Shown in pieces: positions 9,548 through 17,873 of a stretch of 64,000 nucleotides of DNA; the first letter of the stretch is position 1; each line of letters begins with the position of its first letter. The position numbers were made by a program, and so were the translations under genes. The DNA comes from Iningainema tapete BLCC-T55. GTDB lineage: Bacteria > Cyanobacteriota > Cyanobacteriia > Cyanobacteriales > Nostocaceae. The notes beneath the pieces are model-generated. The model saw only the letters and a program-made list of their open reading frames with translations. It searched no databases and was not told the DNA's origin. The DNA lies in assembly GCF_014698965.1 (NCBI RefSeq), contig NZ_JACXAE010000034.1, forward strand, positions 114,644 through 178,643, written 5' to 3'.

Positions 9548-9563
9548 ATGAAATCAAAATGAA
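9548..9563. promoter_or_regulatory. ATGAA-N6-ATGAA direct repeat, site 5
   Basis: Half-sites at 9548-9552 and 9559-9563 lie about 95 bp upstream of the Cys-rich protein gene at 9655 and may link that gene to the same regulator. Confidence 0.45.
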
Positions 9564-9654
9564 ACTTCAGTTTGGCTACTGCACGTTGACCCAGAAATCA
9601 GCAGTGACAATTTTGCCATTGCGATTAAACTGACCCCAGAGCTTATTGGTATAT

Positions 9655-9891
9655 ATGATGGCAGAGTGTATTAAGCTGTGCCGGGACTGCGCTAATACTT
9701 GCGATTTCTGCGCCCGTTTCATGTCTCGCAATTCAGCTCTCCATGCTCAAATGTGTAGCATTTGTGCCGAAGCTTGCGATCGCTGTGCTGCTGAGTGTGA
9801 GAAGCACGACCACGACCACTGTAAACGCTGTGCTGCATCTTGCCGTCGTTGCGCCGAGTCTTGCCGTCAAATGGCTGGAGCAATGGCATAA
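9655..9891 (+). CDS. Four-helix-bundle copper-binding (DUF326/Csp-like) protein, short form
   Basis: The 78-residue product has 15 cysteines in CxxC and CxxxC spacing (ECIKLCRDCANTCDFC, MCSICAEACDRCAAEC, HCKRCAASCRRCAESC). This is the signature of Csp-type proteins, which store many Cu(I) ions inside a four-helix bundle. Family members are usually about 110-120 residues; here roughly the first helix is missing, because an in-frame stop lies at 9631. It may be N-terminally truncated or recently rebuilt from a downstream start (ATG 9655 or 9658). There is no signal peptide, so it is cytosolic. It lies upstream of the copper chaperone and CopA, consistent with copper buffering. Confidence 0.75.
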   Translation: MMAECIKLCRDCANTCDFCARFMSRNSALHAQMCSICAEACDRCAAECEKHDHDHCKRCAASCRRCAESCRQMAGAMA

Positions 9892-10054
9892 TAAGTTGCG
9901 CTTAAAGGCTTCAACTGTGATGAAGTAAGGATATAAGACTGAAAGCGTAAGGGGCACGGTAATGACGTGTCCTTTGTCGTGCAAGATTGTGATAGTGAAG
10001 CACGCTACCTTATCCTCCCTTTGATAGATATTCAAAATTTGCTTTTGTTCCCCC

Positions 10055-10086
10055 TTGACTCTCCATCGGGCTGGAGACTTCAAAAT
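10055..10086 (+). promoter_or_regulatory. MerR-type promoter of the copper operon
   Basis: A -35 box TTGACT (10055-10060) and a -10-like CAAAAT (10081-10086) are 20 bp apart. Between them lies the dyad ACTCTCC (10058-10064) / GGAGACT (10073-10079). An over-long spacer filled by a dyad is the hallmark of promoters twisted open by MerR-family activators. The regulator gene at 13412 has almost the same promoter. Confidence 0.8.
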
Positions 10087-10117
10087 GAAAGTAGTTCATA
10101 GCAAGAGGATTAGAATC

Positions 10118-10312
10118 ATGACCTTACAACTCAAAGTTTCCAACATGGCGTGTTCGGCTTGTGGCGAAACGATTGCGAAAGCAGTCAAAGCGGTTGACCC
10201 AGCTGCAACCGTTCAGGCTAATCCAAAAACTAAGCTGGTCAGCATTGAGACTCAAGCATCTGAGGCGATTGTGAAACAAGCTATTACTGACGCAGGTTAC
10301 TCAGTTGCTTAG
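10118..10312 (+). CDS. HMA-domain copper chaperone (CopZ/Atx1-like)
   Basis: The 64-residue product is a single heavy-metal-associated domain with the metal site MACSACGE (CxxC) in the first loop and a typical beta-alpha-beta-beta-alpha-beta length, ending AGYSVA. Such proteins carry Cu(I) in the cytosol to a P1B ATPase. I start at ATG 10118 (AGAGGA 9-14 nt upstream), because longer starts would run through the MerR-type promoter. It lies 50 bp upstream of the CopA-type ATPase, and the pair is presumably co-transcribed and copper-induced. Confidence 0.85.
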   Translation: MTLQLKVSNMACSACGETIAKAVKAVDPAATVQANPKTKLVSIETQASEAIVKQAITDAGYSVA

Positions 10313-10362
10313 TTGCCAAATTCCTTAAGACCGAAGACCCACGCCTGTCAAGGAGTCATTTA

Positions 10363-12621
10363 ATGGAAAAAACTACACTTAAATTGCGAGGCATGAGTTG
10401 TGCCTCTTGTGCCAGTAACATTGAAGATGCAATCCGCTCAGTTCCGGGAGTTGAGACCTGCAGCGTTAATTTCGGTGCGGAACAAGCCACCGTTACCTAT
10501 AACAAGAGCAAAACTGATGTAGCAGAGATTCAAGATGCAGTTGATGCGGTTGGATATTCTGCTCAACCTATGCAAGACGATGTACTTGCCCCAGAAGATG
10601 ATGCGGAACGGCTTGCACGGCAAGCTGAAAATTGGAACTTAACCCGTAAGGTTTGGGTCAGCGCCATCGTCAGTGCAGTTCTGGTCATTGGCTCACTGCC
10701 TGCCATGACGGGATTACAGATTCCCTTTATTCCCATGTGGCTGCATAATCCCTGGCTCCAGCTTGTACTGACGGCTCCGGTACAGTTCTGGGCTGGTAGT
10801 ACTTTCTACCTCAATGCTTGGAAAGCTCTGAAGCGCCATACGGCTACAATGGATACGCTGGTGGCGATCGGGACAGGTGCAGCTTACTTCTATTCCCTAT
10901 TTCCTACCTTCAGTACGCAGTGGTTTATCACTCAAGGTCTTAAACCGGATGTGTACTTTGAAGCCGCATCTGTCATTATTGCGTTGATCTTATTAGGACG
11001 ACTGCTTGAAAATCGTGCCAAAGGACAAACTTCTGAAGCAATTCGTAAGTTGATGGGCTTGCAAGCAAATACTGCTCGTGTAATTCGCTATGGTAAAGAA
11101 GTTGACATTCCAATTGCCCAAGTGGTTGAAGGTGAGATCATTTTGGTGCGTCCGGGTGAAAAGATTCCAGTAGATGGCGAGATTATTGATGGCTCCTCAA
11201 CTATCGATGAGGCAATGGTGACAGGTGAAAGTGTGCCTGTGAAGAAGCAGCCGGGTGATCAAGTGATTGGAGCCACGATCAACAAAACTGGCAGCTTCAA
11301 ATTTCGAGCGACCCGAGTAGGTAAAGATACATTCTTGGCGCAGATTGTCAAGCTAGTGCAGCAAGCGCAAGGTTCAAAAGCACCGATTCAGCGATTAGCT
11401 GACCAAGTTACCGGATGGTTTGTACCTGCCGTAATTGCCATTGCGATCGCCACTTTCATCATCTGGTACAATGTTATGGGCAACATCACAATGGCATTAA
11501 TTACCACTGTGGGTGTGTTAATTATTGCTTGCCCGTGTGCCCTTGGCTTGGCAACGCCAACTTCTATTATGGTGGGAACAGGCAAGGGGGCAGAAAATGG
11601 CATTCTCATCAAAGGGGCAGAAAGTCTGGAACTCGCGCACAAGCTCAAGACTGTCGTTCTCGACAAAACGGGTACAATTACGCAAGGTAAGCCCACCGTC
11701 ACCGACTTTGTAACCGTCAACGGTACAGCCAATGGCAACGAGTTAAATCTTCTGCGCCTTGCAGCATCCGTCGAACGCAATTCGGAACATCCGCTAGCGG
11801 AGGCAGTTGTGAATTATGCTCAATCTCAAGACGTGGAATTGAGGGAAGTTCAGGAGTTTGAAGTGATCGCTGGTAGCGGTGTGCAAGGGTATGTGTCAGA
11901 TCAATGGGTACAAATTGGCACTCACCGTTGGATGAGAGAGTTAGGCATTGATACAAGTGCATTGCAGCAACATTGGGATCGCTTGGAGTATCTTGGTAAG
12001 ACGGTCATCTGGATTGCGGTAAATAGCAAGATCCAAGGGATTATGGGCATTGCCGATGCGGTGAAACCATCTTCTGTAAACGCAATTCGCACATTGCAGA
12101 AAATGGGATTGGAAGTGGTGATGTTGACGGGAGACAATCGCCGCACTGCCGAAGTGATTGCTCGTGAAGTGGGCATCAAGCGAGTTTTTGCTGAAGTTCG
12201 CCCGGATCAGAAAGCCGAGACTGTCGAGAAACTTCAGTCGGAAGGCAAAATTGTCGCCATGGTTGGGGATGGCATCAATGATGCACCAGCGTTGGCTCAA
12301 GCTGATGTCGGGATGGCAATTGGAACAGGAACGGATGTGGCGATCGCAGCTAGTGACATCACCCTCATTTCCGGGGATTTACAGGGGATTGTCACCGCCA
12401 TTCAACTCTCTCGTGCCACAATTTGCAACATCCGTCAGAATCTTTTCTTTGCCTTCATCTACAACGTAGCTGGAATTCCCATTGCCGCAGGGATTCTCTT
12501 CCCTATCTTCGGTTGGCTACTCAGCCCCATTATTGCAGGTGCAGCAATGGCATTTAGCTCAGTTTCAGTGGTAACAAATGCTTTGCGTCTGCGTAACTTT
12601 AAAGCTAAAGCAATCGCATAA
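10363..12621 (+). CDS. copA: Cu(+)-translocating P1B-1 ATPase
   Basis: The 752-residue product has the expected order. One N-terminal HMA domain has GMSCASC (C13, C16). TM helices, an actuator TGES loop and CPC in the sixth TM helix (390-392) follow, then the phosphorylation site DKTGT (D434), the nucleotide-binding HP motif (SEHPLAEA) and [13 protein letters not shown] with YN and MxxSS elements in the last helices marks the copper class. It exports Cu(I) from the cytosol, or supplies thylakoid cuproproteins as PacS/CtaA do. AAGGAG precedes the ATG. The chaperone and cupredoxin genes flank it in one operon. Confidence 0.93.
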   Translation: MEKTTLKLRGMSCASCASNIEDAIRSVPGVETCSVNFGAEQATVTYNKSKTDVAEIQDAVDAVGYSAQPMQDDVLAPEDDAERLARQAENWNLTRKVWVSAIVSAVLVIGSLPAMTGLQIPFIPMWLHNPWLQLVLTAPVQFWAGSTFYLNAWKALKRHTATMDTLVAIGTGAAYFYSLFPTFSTQWFITQGLKPDVYFEAASVIIALILLGRLLENRAKGQTSEAIRKLMGLQANTARVIRYGKEVDIPIAQVVEGEIILVRPGEKIPVDGEIIDGSSTIDEAMVTGESVPVKKQPGDQVIGATINKTGSFKFRATRVGKDTFLAQIVKLVQQAQGSKAPIQRLADQVTGWFVPAVIAIAIATFIIWYNVMGNITMALITTVGVLIIACPCALGLATPTSIMVGTGKGAENGILIKGAESLELAHKLKTVVLDKTGTITQGKPTVTDFVTVNGTANGNELNLLRLAASVERNSEHPLAEAVVNYAQSQDVELREVQEFEVIAGSGVQGYVSDQWVQIGTHRWMRELGIDTSALQQHWDRLEYLGKTVIWIAVNSKIQGIMGIADAVKPSSVNAIRTLQKMGLEVVMLTGDNRRTAEVIAREVGIKRVFAEVRPDQKAETVEKLQSEGKIVAMVGDGINDAPALAQADVGMAIGTGTDVAIAASDITLISGDLQGIVTAIQLSRATICNIRQNLFFAFIYNVAGIPIAAGILFPIFGWLLSPIIAGAAMAFSSVSVVTNALRLRNFKAKAIA

Positions 12622-12632
12622 GGAGATACCAA

Positions 12633-13223
12633 ATGTTGAGTAGAAAGTTGATTATCGGTAGTATAACGAGTCTGGGATTGGTACTGGGTGTTGCTTCTCC
12701 TAAAACAGTTGCACAAATGACCCATGAAATGCCAGCCTCTGGTCAATCACAAATGACTCCGTTTCGTCGTATTGAGCAACCACTAGGGCTAAAAGCCGCA
12801 GTCACAGCTGGAGGCTTGGCGTTAATTGGACTGGAGTTATGGTGGTTTCTCCTGAGCAAACCCAAGTCCCAAAAAGCACAAGCTCGTCAGGGCATTCAAG
12901 AGGTCACTATTATCGTGGATGGGGGCTACGAACCAAGTCGCGTTGTGGTCAATGCTCTTCAAAGAGTACGCCTCAACTTTCTGCGGCGTGACAAGAGCAG
13001 TTGCCTTGAGGAAGTACGTCTACCTGACTTCCATATTGTCAAAGACCTGCCACTTAACCAAGTCACACCTATCGAGTTTACTCCAGATAAACCAAGTACT
13101 TACACCTTTACCTGTGGTATGAATATGTTCCGAGGAGTTATAGAAGTACAACCAGCAGACTCTACTTCACAAGCAACCCCGATAACTGCTCCTCAAACCA
13201 CTCACTCCCAAACATCCAGGTGA
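12633..13223 (+). CDS. Membrane-anchored cupredoxin-domain protein
   Basis: The 196-residue product has a signal-like hydrophobic start (residues 1-28), a second TM helix (about 52-70, LALIGLELWWFLL) and a cupredoxin domain (about 85-175) with VDGGYEPSRVVV and FTCGMNMFRGVIEV. The C-x2-M-x-M loop supplies likely Cu ligands; the other ligand region is KSSCLEEVRLPDF. It probably handles copper on the outer face of the membrane. It starts 11 nt after copA with an AGGAG site. A duplicate of its last 28 codons follows the stop. Confidence 0.8.
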   Translation: MLSRKLIIGSITSLGLVLGVASPKTVAQMTHEMPASGQSQMTPFRRIEQPLGLKAAVTAGGLALIGLELWWFLLSKPKSQKAQARQGIQEVTIIVDGGYEPSRVVVNALQRVRLNFLRRDKSSCLEEVRLPDFHIVKDLPLNQVTPIEFTPDKPSTYTFTCGMNMFRGVIEVQPADSTSQATPITAPQTTHSQTSR

Positions 13224-13305
13224 ATACGAGTTCACCTGTGGTATGAAAATGTATAGTGGTGTTGTAGAAGTGAAAACGGCTGGTTCATCAGGTAGCAAAT
13301 CGTGA
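13219..13305 (+). pseudogene. Duplicated cupredoxin C-terminal tail
   Basis: In the frame beginning at 13219 the sequence encodes GEYEFTCGMKMYSGVVEVK and a short Gly/Ser tail before TGA. This is homologous to the end of the preceding cupredoxin (TYTFTCGMNMFRGVIEV). It overlaps the stop of that gene by a few bases and has no start. It is either the residue of a second cupredoxin gene or a recombination scar. Confidence 0.75.
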
Positions 13306-13337
13306 ACGAGATGATACGACGTACACGCTATTTCTCC

Positions 13338-13369
13338 TTGACTCTCCATTTAACCGGAGAGTTTAGAAT
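13338..13369 (+). promoter_or_regulatory. MerR-type promoter of the regulator gene
   Basis: TTGACT (13338-13343) and TAGAAT (13364-13369) are 20 bp apart around a perfect dyad, ACTCTCC (13341-13347) / GGAGAGT (13356-13362). It matches the copper-operon promoter at 10055-10086 in layout and sequence, so the MerR protein encoded at 13412 probably controls both, including itself. Confidence 0.8.
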
Positions 13370-13411
13370 AAGGTAGGCAATTATGTCTTATATCTAGCGG
13401 AGCAGCTAAGT

Positions 13412-13825
13412 ATGTTAGTCAAAGAAGCACCAAAGCAAATTGGTTCAGTTGCTAAGGAGAGCGGCGTACCAATTAAAACCATTCGCTATTATGAAGAGTT
13501 AGGTCTACTCAAGGCGTCAGGTAGAACCGAGGGTGGATTTAGATTATTTAACTCTGATGTTTTGACTCGCTTGAACTTCATTAAACGTGCCCAAAGTCTT
13601 GGATTGAGTTTGTCAGAAATTAAGGAATTTTTGGATGTTCACGACGAGGGAGATTTACCCTGTGAACACGTAAAAGTTAAGCTGCAAGATAAGCTGACAA
13701 TCATTGATGAACAAATTAAGCAACTACTCATTCTGAAACTAGAGTTAGAAGGACTTCTTTCTGGTTGGGAAACAATACCTGAAAATTCCGAATCAACAAT
13801 TTGTCCTATTATTGAACAAACTTAA
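13412..13825 (+). CDS. MerR-family heavy-metal-responsive regulator
   Basis: The 137-residue product has the MerR winged HTH (IGSVAKESGVPIKTIRYYEE, residues 10-29), GGFRLF in the wing, and a long dimerisation helix. Candidate metal ligands are C84 (DLPCEHVK, before the dimer helix) and C131 (TICPIIE). In CueR the residue at the first position is serine, while Zn, Hg and Pb sensors carry cysteine, so metal choice cannot be read off the copper context alone. Two matching dyad promoters (10055 and 13338) are its obvious targets. Confidence 0.88.
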   Translation: MLVKEAPKQIGSVAKESGVPIKTIRYYEELGLLKASGRTEGGFRLFNSDVLTRLNFIKRAQSLGLSLSEIKEFLDVHDEGDLPCEHVKVKLQDKLTIIDEQIKQLLILKLELEGLLSGWETIPENSESTICPIIEQT

Positions 13826-13829
13826 ACAA

Positions 13830-14009
13830 TTAAGTTTCAATTAGTGAATTAAACCAAGGTTTATATTGGGGCTGTATCTCTTTGATAGCCTCTTCAGCTT
13901 GACCATCTGCACTGCCAAATTCTGTACCTTTAATTAGCACTAGCGGTGTGACTGTCAATACCACCACTGCTAACAGCAACAGCCAGTTATTCCATTTTTG
14001 ATTTGTCAT
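13830..14009 (-). pseudogene. cbiN: Truncated CbiN, cobalt/nickel ECF transporter component
   Basis: The 59-codon frame encodes the first TM helix (NWLLLLAVVVLTVTPLVLI) and the conserved KGTEFGSADGQAEEAI loop ending in YKPWFN. A TAA stop then comes where family members continue into a second TM helix (about 100 residues in total). It lies 79 bp downstream of cbiM in the standard cbiM-cbiN order. The copper-regulator cassette ends at the truncation point, so its arrival may have cut the gene. Confidence 0.8.
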
Positions 14010-14088
14010 ATGTTAGTTGTTAATTGTTAGTTGTCAACAAGTACTACTAACCACTAACTATTCTTCCACTGCCTCACTCGCTCATCTA

Positions 14089-14853
14089 CTAGCTTTCTGG
14101 TTTAATGAGGTTTAACATTTTTAGTTCTTGGCGACCATAGCTGGAGAGCCAATTCCACACCAGCACTGTCAAAAATCCTTCACTAATTGCTAAGGGTACT
14201 TGAGTCACGGCAAAGATTCCTGCAAATTTAATAAACGAAGCCATGAATCCACCTGTAGCAGTGGGAAATGCCAGAGCCAGTTGCACAGAAGTGACCAAAT
14301 AAGTTGTCAAATCTGCTACAGCAGATGCTAGAAATATCGCTAACCTTTGCTTACCACTTGGCATCACTAAGCGATATATCCAGAAGGCAACAAAAGGTCC
14401 GACAATCGCCATCGAAAATGCATTAGCTCCTAGTGTGGTTAAACCGCCGTGAGCTAGTAACAATGCTTGAAACAGCAGTACCAAACTACCCAGCACCGAC
14501 ATGGCTAAAGGTCCAAATAACACTGCGCCTAATCCTGTGCCTGTAGGATGGGAGGAACTACCTGTAACCGAAGGCAATTTCAGCGCTGATAGCACAAAGG
14601 TAAAGGCTCCTGCTAATGCCAGAAGTAATTTTAGTTCAGGAGTGGCTTGAGTGACGCGAGTGAGCGATCGCAATCCTAAAACAAAAAATGGTAACGCTAC
14701 TACCCACCAAAAAATCGCCCAGCCTGGTGGTAAAAAGCCTTCCATAATGTGCATGGCATAGGCTGGAGCAGTGTAGCTTACGATTGAGTAAAAACTGAGA
14801 ACCGCTATCAGGATGAGTGATGTGCGTTTTGATTTGAGAAAAAATATCGACAT
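14089..14853 (-). CDS. cbiM: CbiM-type ECF transporter S component (Co/Ni)
   Basis: The 254-residue integral membrane protein has a signal-like first helix, then [17 protein letters not shown]. That near-N-terminal M-H-I-M motif is the metal-binding signature of CbiM/NikM proteins after signal removal. [18 protein letters not shown] and [18 protein letters not shown] are further hallmarks. It binds Co(II) or Ni(II) and works with CbiN, CbiQ and CbiO. Here CbiN is truncated and no CbiQ or CbiO gene is present in the window, so this copy may be orphaned. Confidence 0.88.
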   Translation of the reverse strand: MSIFFLKSKRTSLILIAVLSFYSIVSYTAPAYAMHIMEGFLPPGWAIFWWVVALPFFVLGLRSLTRVTQATPELKLLLALAGAFTFVLSALKLPSVTGSSSHPTGTGLGAVLFGPLAMSVLGSLVLLFQALLLAHGGLTTLGANAFSMAIVGPFVAFWIYRLVMPSGKQRLAIFLASAVADLTTYLVTSVQLALAFPTATGGFMASFIKFAGIFAVTQVPLAISEGFLTVLVWNWLSSYGRQELKMLNLIKPES

Positions 14854-15054
14854 GATTCTAGGGTTAATTTTTAAGAATTAACAGTAGACAATTTTCTGTT
14901 CATCGGCTTCCTTGAACAACTTTCTTGAACGCTTAGAGTAGCAGATTAATTTTTACAGGTCAAGTGAGTTATATCAGGAATAGCTACTGTTGAACCTGCT
15001 GGATAAAAAGTTATGTTTGTTGATGTTTCTGCGTCAAACATAGATATAAGTATT

Positions 15055-15816
15055 TTAATACTCATAGGGATTCTTAGGTTCTGGAATTGGTTTGATAGAT
15101 TTAGCTTGAATAGTCAGTTGGCGCTTACCCTCCAGCTCTGCTGTAATCATTTTACCTTCAATTTCCAGCCAAGTATCGAGTGGGTAGGCTTGGCGACTTT
15201 GAGTTAATTTAACAGGCAACCCCGCTGGGGAGGCATCTAAGGCACAGTGGGTAATCACAAAACGTGTAATTACCAAAAAATCATCTGGCAGTGTTTTTAG
15301 GTGAACCACAAATCCCTGGACTTTGGCTTTCTGACCTATATAGACATCTGGTTCAGGATAGACAGCTAGCGTTTTCACCCAATCAACCAGTGAACGGTCC
15401 TCTGGTCGAGTTGAAGCTCGGAATGCTTGAATTTTATTGCGGTTTAAAGTCGAAAAATTAGCAACTTCTTGTTGCATGGCTGCTTGGCTTGTCAAAGGAT
15501 GAGGAACTATCAGTAGACCCAAGAGGGCGGTTAACAGAAGTAGCCCACTCCCCCAGCCTGGTGGAAATTGCGACAAATGCTGAACCTTCGGTGTCAAATG
15601 CTTTCGCCAAATTACCCAGGTTCTAAAAACGGCAACAAATAAGAGCGCAAAGCCGGTGGCAATAACTAACCAGAAGTGTTTAGGGTGAACTAGCAAGACA
15701 AGTTTCTCAGTAAGCCAATATTTCAGCAGTAATATTCCCCAAGCAGTAATTGCCAGCACATCCAACCAGTCTAGAAGGCGGGAAAACTTAAAAAAGTGAG
15801 GTGATTTTTTGGTCAT
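15055..15816 (-). CDS. TIGR03943/YcgQ-like membrane protein
   Basis: The 253-residue product has three N-terminal TM helices (about 15-35, 48-68, 86-105) and a soluble C-terminal half with VYIGQKAKVQGFVVHLK and VITHCALDASPAGLPV. This pattern matches the TIGR03943 family, usually encoded beside a YcgR-like permease and often controlled by zinc or other metal regulators. The permease partner is absent here. Its place beside cbiM suggests a metal-homeostasis role; the mechanism is unknown. Confidence 0.75.
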   Translation of the reverse strand: MTKKSPHFFKFSRLLDWLDVLAITAWGILLLKYWLTEKLVLLVHPKHFWLVIATGFALLFVAVFRTWVIWRKHLTPKVQHLSQFPPGWGSGLLLLTALLGLLIVPHPLTSQAAMQQEVANFSTLNRNKIQAFRASTRPEDRSLVDWVKTLAVYPEPDVYIGQKAKVQGFVVHLKTLPDDFLVITRFVITHCALDASPAGLPVKLTQSRQAYPLDTWLEIEGKMITAELEGKRQLTIQAKSIKPIPEPKNPYEY

Positions 15817-16026
15817 TTAATGTACAAAGTAAAAACTTGTTTACTGAAACTAGCCGTTGCAGTCCATACCGCTAACTTGCGCTTGTAGGGTTTTGATAGA
15901 GGGTGTCGAATTCATTTGGGAGATGTGTTCCTTATGGCTTCAATTCCAGAAACAACCTGGACTATCGTCCACAAAGCAATAGTCGGGTAGAATTACACGG
16001 CTCAATATTTATTTTTGGCGGTTGAC

Positions 16027-16046
16027 ATATCAGCAGTGAGTAATAT
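16027..16046 (+). promoter_or_regulatory. ArsR-type operator dyad, site A
   Basis: ATATCA-N8-TAATAT overlaps a -35-like TTGACA (16022-16027). The layout equals sites B-E. The sequence just upstream resembles the region upstream of the arsR gene at 35655, so this is an inherited arsR promoter now sitting over an arsR pseudogene and a peroxiredoxin. Confidence 0.6.
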
Positions 16047-16094
16047 GTTAAGATAATAGCGTAGAAATCAACATCAATAATTGAATTGCTACCT

Positions 16095-16225
16095 CCTCAG
16101 GTCAAAATTTTTCGGGGATTCTGTGTTCCGTGTTTTATCAGTTAAGCAACACATGGGTTGCCACGTTTCTAAACCTAGCGGATGAACTGAAGCGCGGATG
16201 TGGCGAAGGGGGTTTACGAATGCAC
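16095..16225 (+). pseudogene. ArsR-family regulator with internal deletion
   Basis: The sequence at 16100-16123 matches the start of the intact arsR genes (encoding KxFRGF). The sequence from about 16135 matches their end (YQLS, then LADEL, then ADVAKGVYECT). About half of the coding region, including the DNA-binding helices and the CxxxC motif, is missing, and the frames no longer agree. The remnant leads directly into the peroxiredoxin gene. Confidence 0.75.
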
Positions 16226-16284
16226 CTTCTACGACCATCCAACAACAGGCTAAACGTTTGTCCTTACACCACAGGAGTTTTGTT

Positions 16285-16923
16285 ATGCCTCTGCGATTAG
16301 GCGATATTGTCCCTAATTTCACTCAAACTTCCACCACAGGCGAGATCAATTTCTATGAGTGGGCAGGGGAAAGCTGGGTTATATTATTTTCCCATCCCAA
16401 AGACTTTACGCCCGTTTGCACCACCGAATTAGGGGAAGTCGCTCGTCTCAAGCCCGAGTTTGACAAGCGCAATGTCAAGGCACTGGCACTCAGCGTTGAT
16501 GATGTCGAGTCCCATTTCGGCTGGACCAAAGATATTGAGGAAACTCAAGGAGTGACCTTGAACTACCCAATTCTGGCAGATCCGGATCGCAGGGTATCTG
16601 ACCTATACGACATGATCCACCCTAATGCCAACGATACCTTAACGGTGCGCTCGGTATTCATCATTGACCCCAACAAGAAACTACGGCTAACACTGACTTA
16701 CCCTGCCAGTACAGGGCGCAATTTTGATGAGTTACTACGAGTGATTGATTCGCTGCAATTAACAGACAACTACAGTGTTGCCACCCCAGCTAACTGGAAA
16801 GATGGAGATGACTGCGTGATTGTTCCTTTGATCAAAGACCCTAAGGAGATCAAGCAAAAGTTTCCTAAGGGCTACAAAGAGGTCAAGCCCTATCTGCGGA
16901 TGACTCCTCAACCGAATAAGTAG
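16285..16923 (+). CDS. 1-Cys peroxiredoxin (Prx6 type)
   Basis: The 212-residue product has the catalytic motif PKDFTPVCTTE (peroxidatic C45 with the PxxxTxxC pattern) and the Prx6-type C-terminal extension with DWxx-free VIVPLIKDPKEIKQKFP. It reduces H2O2 and organic or lipid hydroperoxides in the cytosol using an external thiol. I start at ATG 16285, preceded by ACAGGAG; the longer frame to 16198 reads through arsR debris. It may be transcribed from the ArsR-type promoter at 16022, coupling it to metal or sulfide stress. Confidence 0.92.
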   Translation: MPLRLGDIVPNFTQTSTTGEINFYEWAGESWVILFSHPKDFTPVCTTELGEVARLKPEFDKRNVKALALSVDDVESHFGWTKDIEETQGVTLNYPILADPDRRVSDLYDMIHPNANDTLTVRSVFIIDPNKKLRLTLTYPASTGRNFDELLRVIDSLQLTDNYSVATPANWKDGDDCVIVPLIKDPKEIKQKFPKGYKEVKPYLRMTPQPNK

Positions 16924-17073
16924 TTCGGCTCATCTATAAAAGCGCTGGTCTAGTCGATAAAGAACAGCTTGCTGAGCGGGGAAAGCAGTTGCGCTTAACT
17001 TTACCAGTATCTCCGCCGCAACAGAATTTGCTTGGAGTCAATTGCATTGATTGGTGCATTAGGAGAGCTACAG

Positions 17074-17769
17074 ATGTTTTTTCGGCAGTTGTTCGACCAT
17101 GAGTCCAGTACTTATACTTACCTAATTGCTGACCCCAATACACAAGAAGCGATTCTGGTCGATCCAGTTTTGGAACAAGTTGAGCGTGACTACCATCTCC
17201 TCCAAGAGCTTGGTTTAACGCTCCGGTATTGTCTGGAAACCCATATCCACGCAGACCACATCACAGGAACTGCAAAACTGCGCTCATTGACTCTTTGCTT
17301 GGGGGTATTGCCAGAAAATGCTCAGGCAGACTGCGCTGATCAGTTTATTCAAGATGGAGAAATGCTGCATGTGGGAAGCATTACCATCCAGGCGCTTGCT
17401 ACCCCTGGTCACACTGATAGCCACATGGCTTACCGAGTCAATGGCGACCACGTTCTTACAGGAGATGCTCTGTTTATCCGGGGCTGTGGTCGCACTGATT
17501 TTCAAAGTGGTGATGCGGGAGCCTTGTTCGATTCAGTGATGCAACGGCTATTTACGCTGCCCGATCAAACTCTGGTATACCCTGCCCATGACTACCAAGG
17601 ATGTACAGTGTCCACGATTGGGGAAGAAAAGCGGTGGAATCCTCGGTTTGCCGGACGCGAACGCGCTAGCTTCATTGAGTTTATGGACAACCTGAATCTA
17701 CCAAAGCCCAAAAAGATGATGGAAGCCGTTCCCGCTAACAAGCGTTGCGGTAACTTAGCAGACCCTTAA
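17074..17769 (+). CDS. MBL-fold persulfide dioxygenase (ETHE1-like)
   Basis: The 231-residue metallo-beta-lactamase-fold protein has THIHADH (H57, H59, D61, H62), ATPGHTDSH (H113), GDALFIRGCGRTDF (D131) and YPAHDY (H172). The GCGRTDF signature is typical of ETHE1-like glutathione-persulfide dioxygenases, which use one non-haem iron to convert GSSH to sulfite and GSH. The start at 17074 follows AGGAGAG. Neighbouring SQR, cysteine synthase and peroxiredoxin support sulfide/persulfide detoxification. Confidence 0.88.
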   Translation: MFFRQLFDHESSTYTYLIADPNTQEAILVDPVLEQVERDYHLLQELGLTLRYCLETHIHADHITGTAKLRSLTLCLGVLPENAQADCADQFIQDGEMLHVGSITIQALATPGHTDSHMAYRVNGDHVLTGDALFIRGCGRTDFQSGDAGALFDSVMQRLFTLPDQTLVYPAHDYQGCTVSTIGEEKRWNPRFAGRERASFIEFMDNLNLPKPKKMMEAVPANKRCGNLADP

Positions 17770-17873
17770 AAGCTAGCTAACTCCTCGTACTTAATAGTAA
17801 AGAGGTTAACGAGAGCAAATCCCTAGTCCGGAGCTACTTCGCTTCTTACAAGTTTTTTACAAAGGTACTACCG

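Noticed and set aside
10055..10312. Longer start for the HMA chaperone at TTG 10055
   Set aside because: The TTG is the -35 box of the MerR-type promoter; ATG 10118 has a suitable ribosome-binding site and gives a standard domain length.
11388..12746. Several 80-130-codon antisense frames within copA
   Set aside because: They are shadows of the strongly coding ATPase frame and show no homology or start signals.
14854..15054. Cobalamin or NiCo riboswitch upstream of cbiM
   Set aside because: I could not find the conserved boxes of either riboswitch in the 200-bp leader.
13830..15816. The CbiMN/TIGR03943 block as an intact cobalt uptake operon
   Set aside because: CbiN is truncated and CbiQ, CbiO and the YcgR-like permease are missing.
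16198..16284. N-terminal extension of the peroxiredoxin
   Set aside because: The extra codons read through arsR debris out of frame; the AGGAG-preceded ATG 16285 matches the family start.
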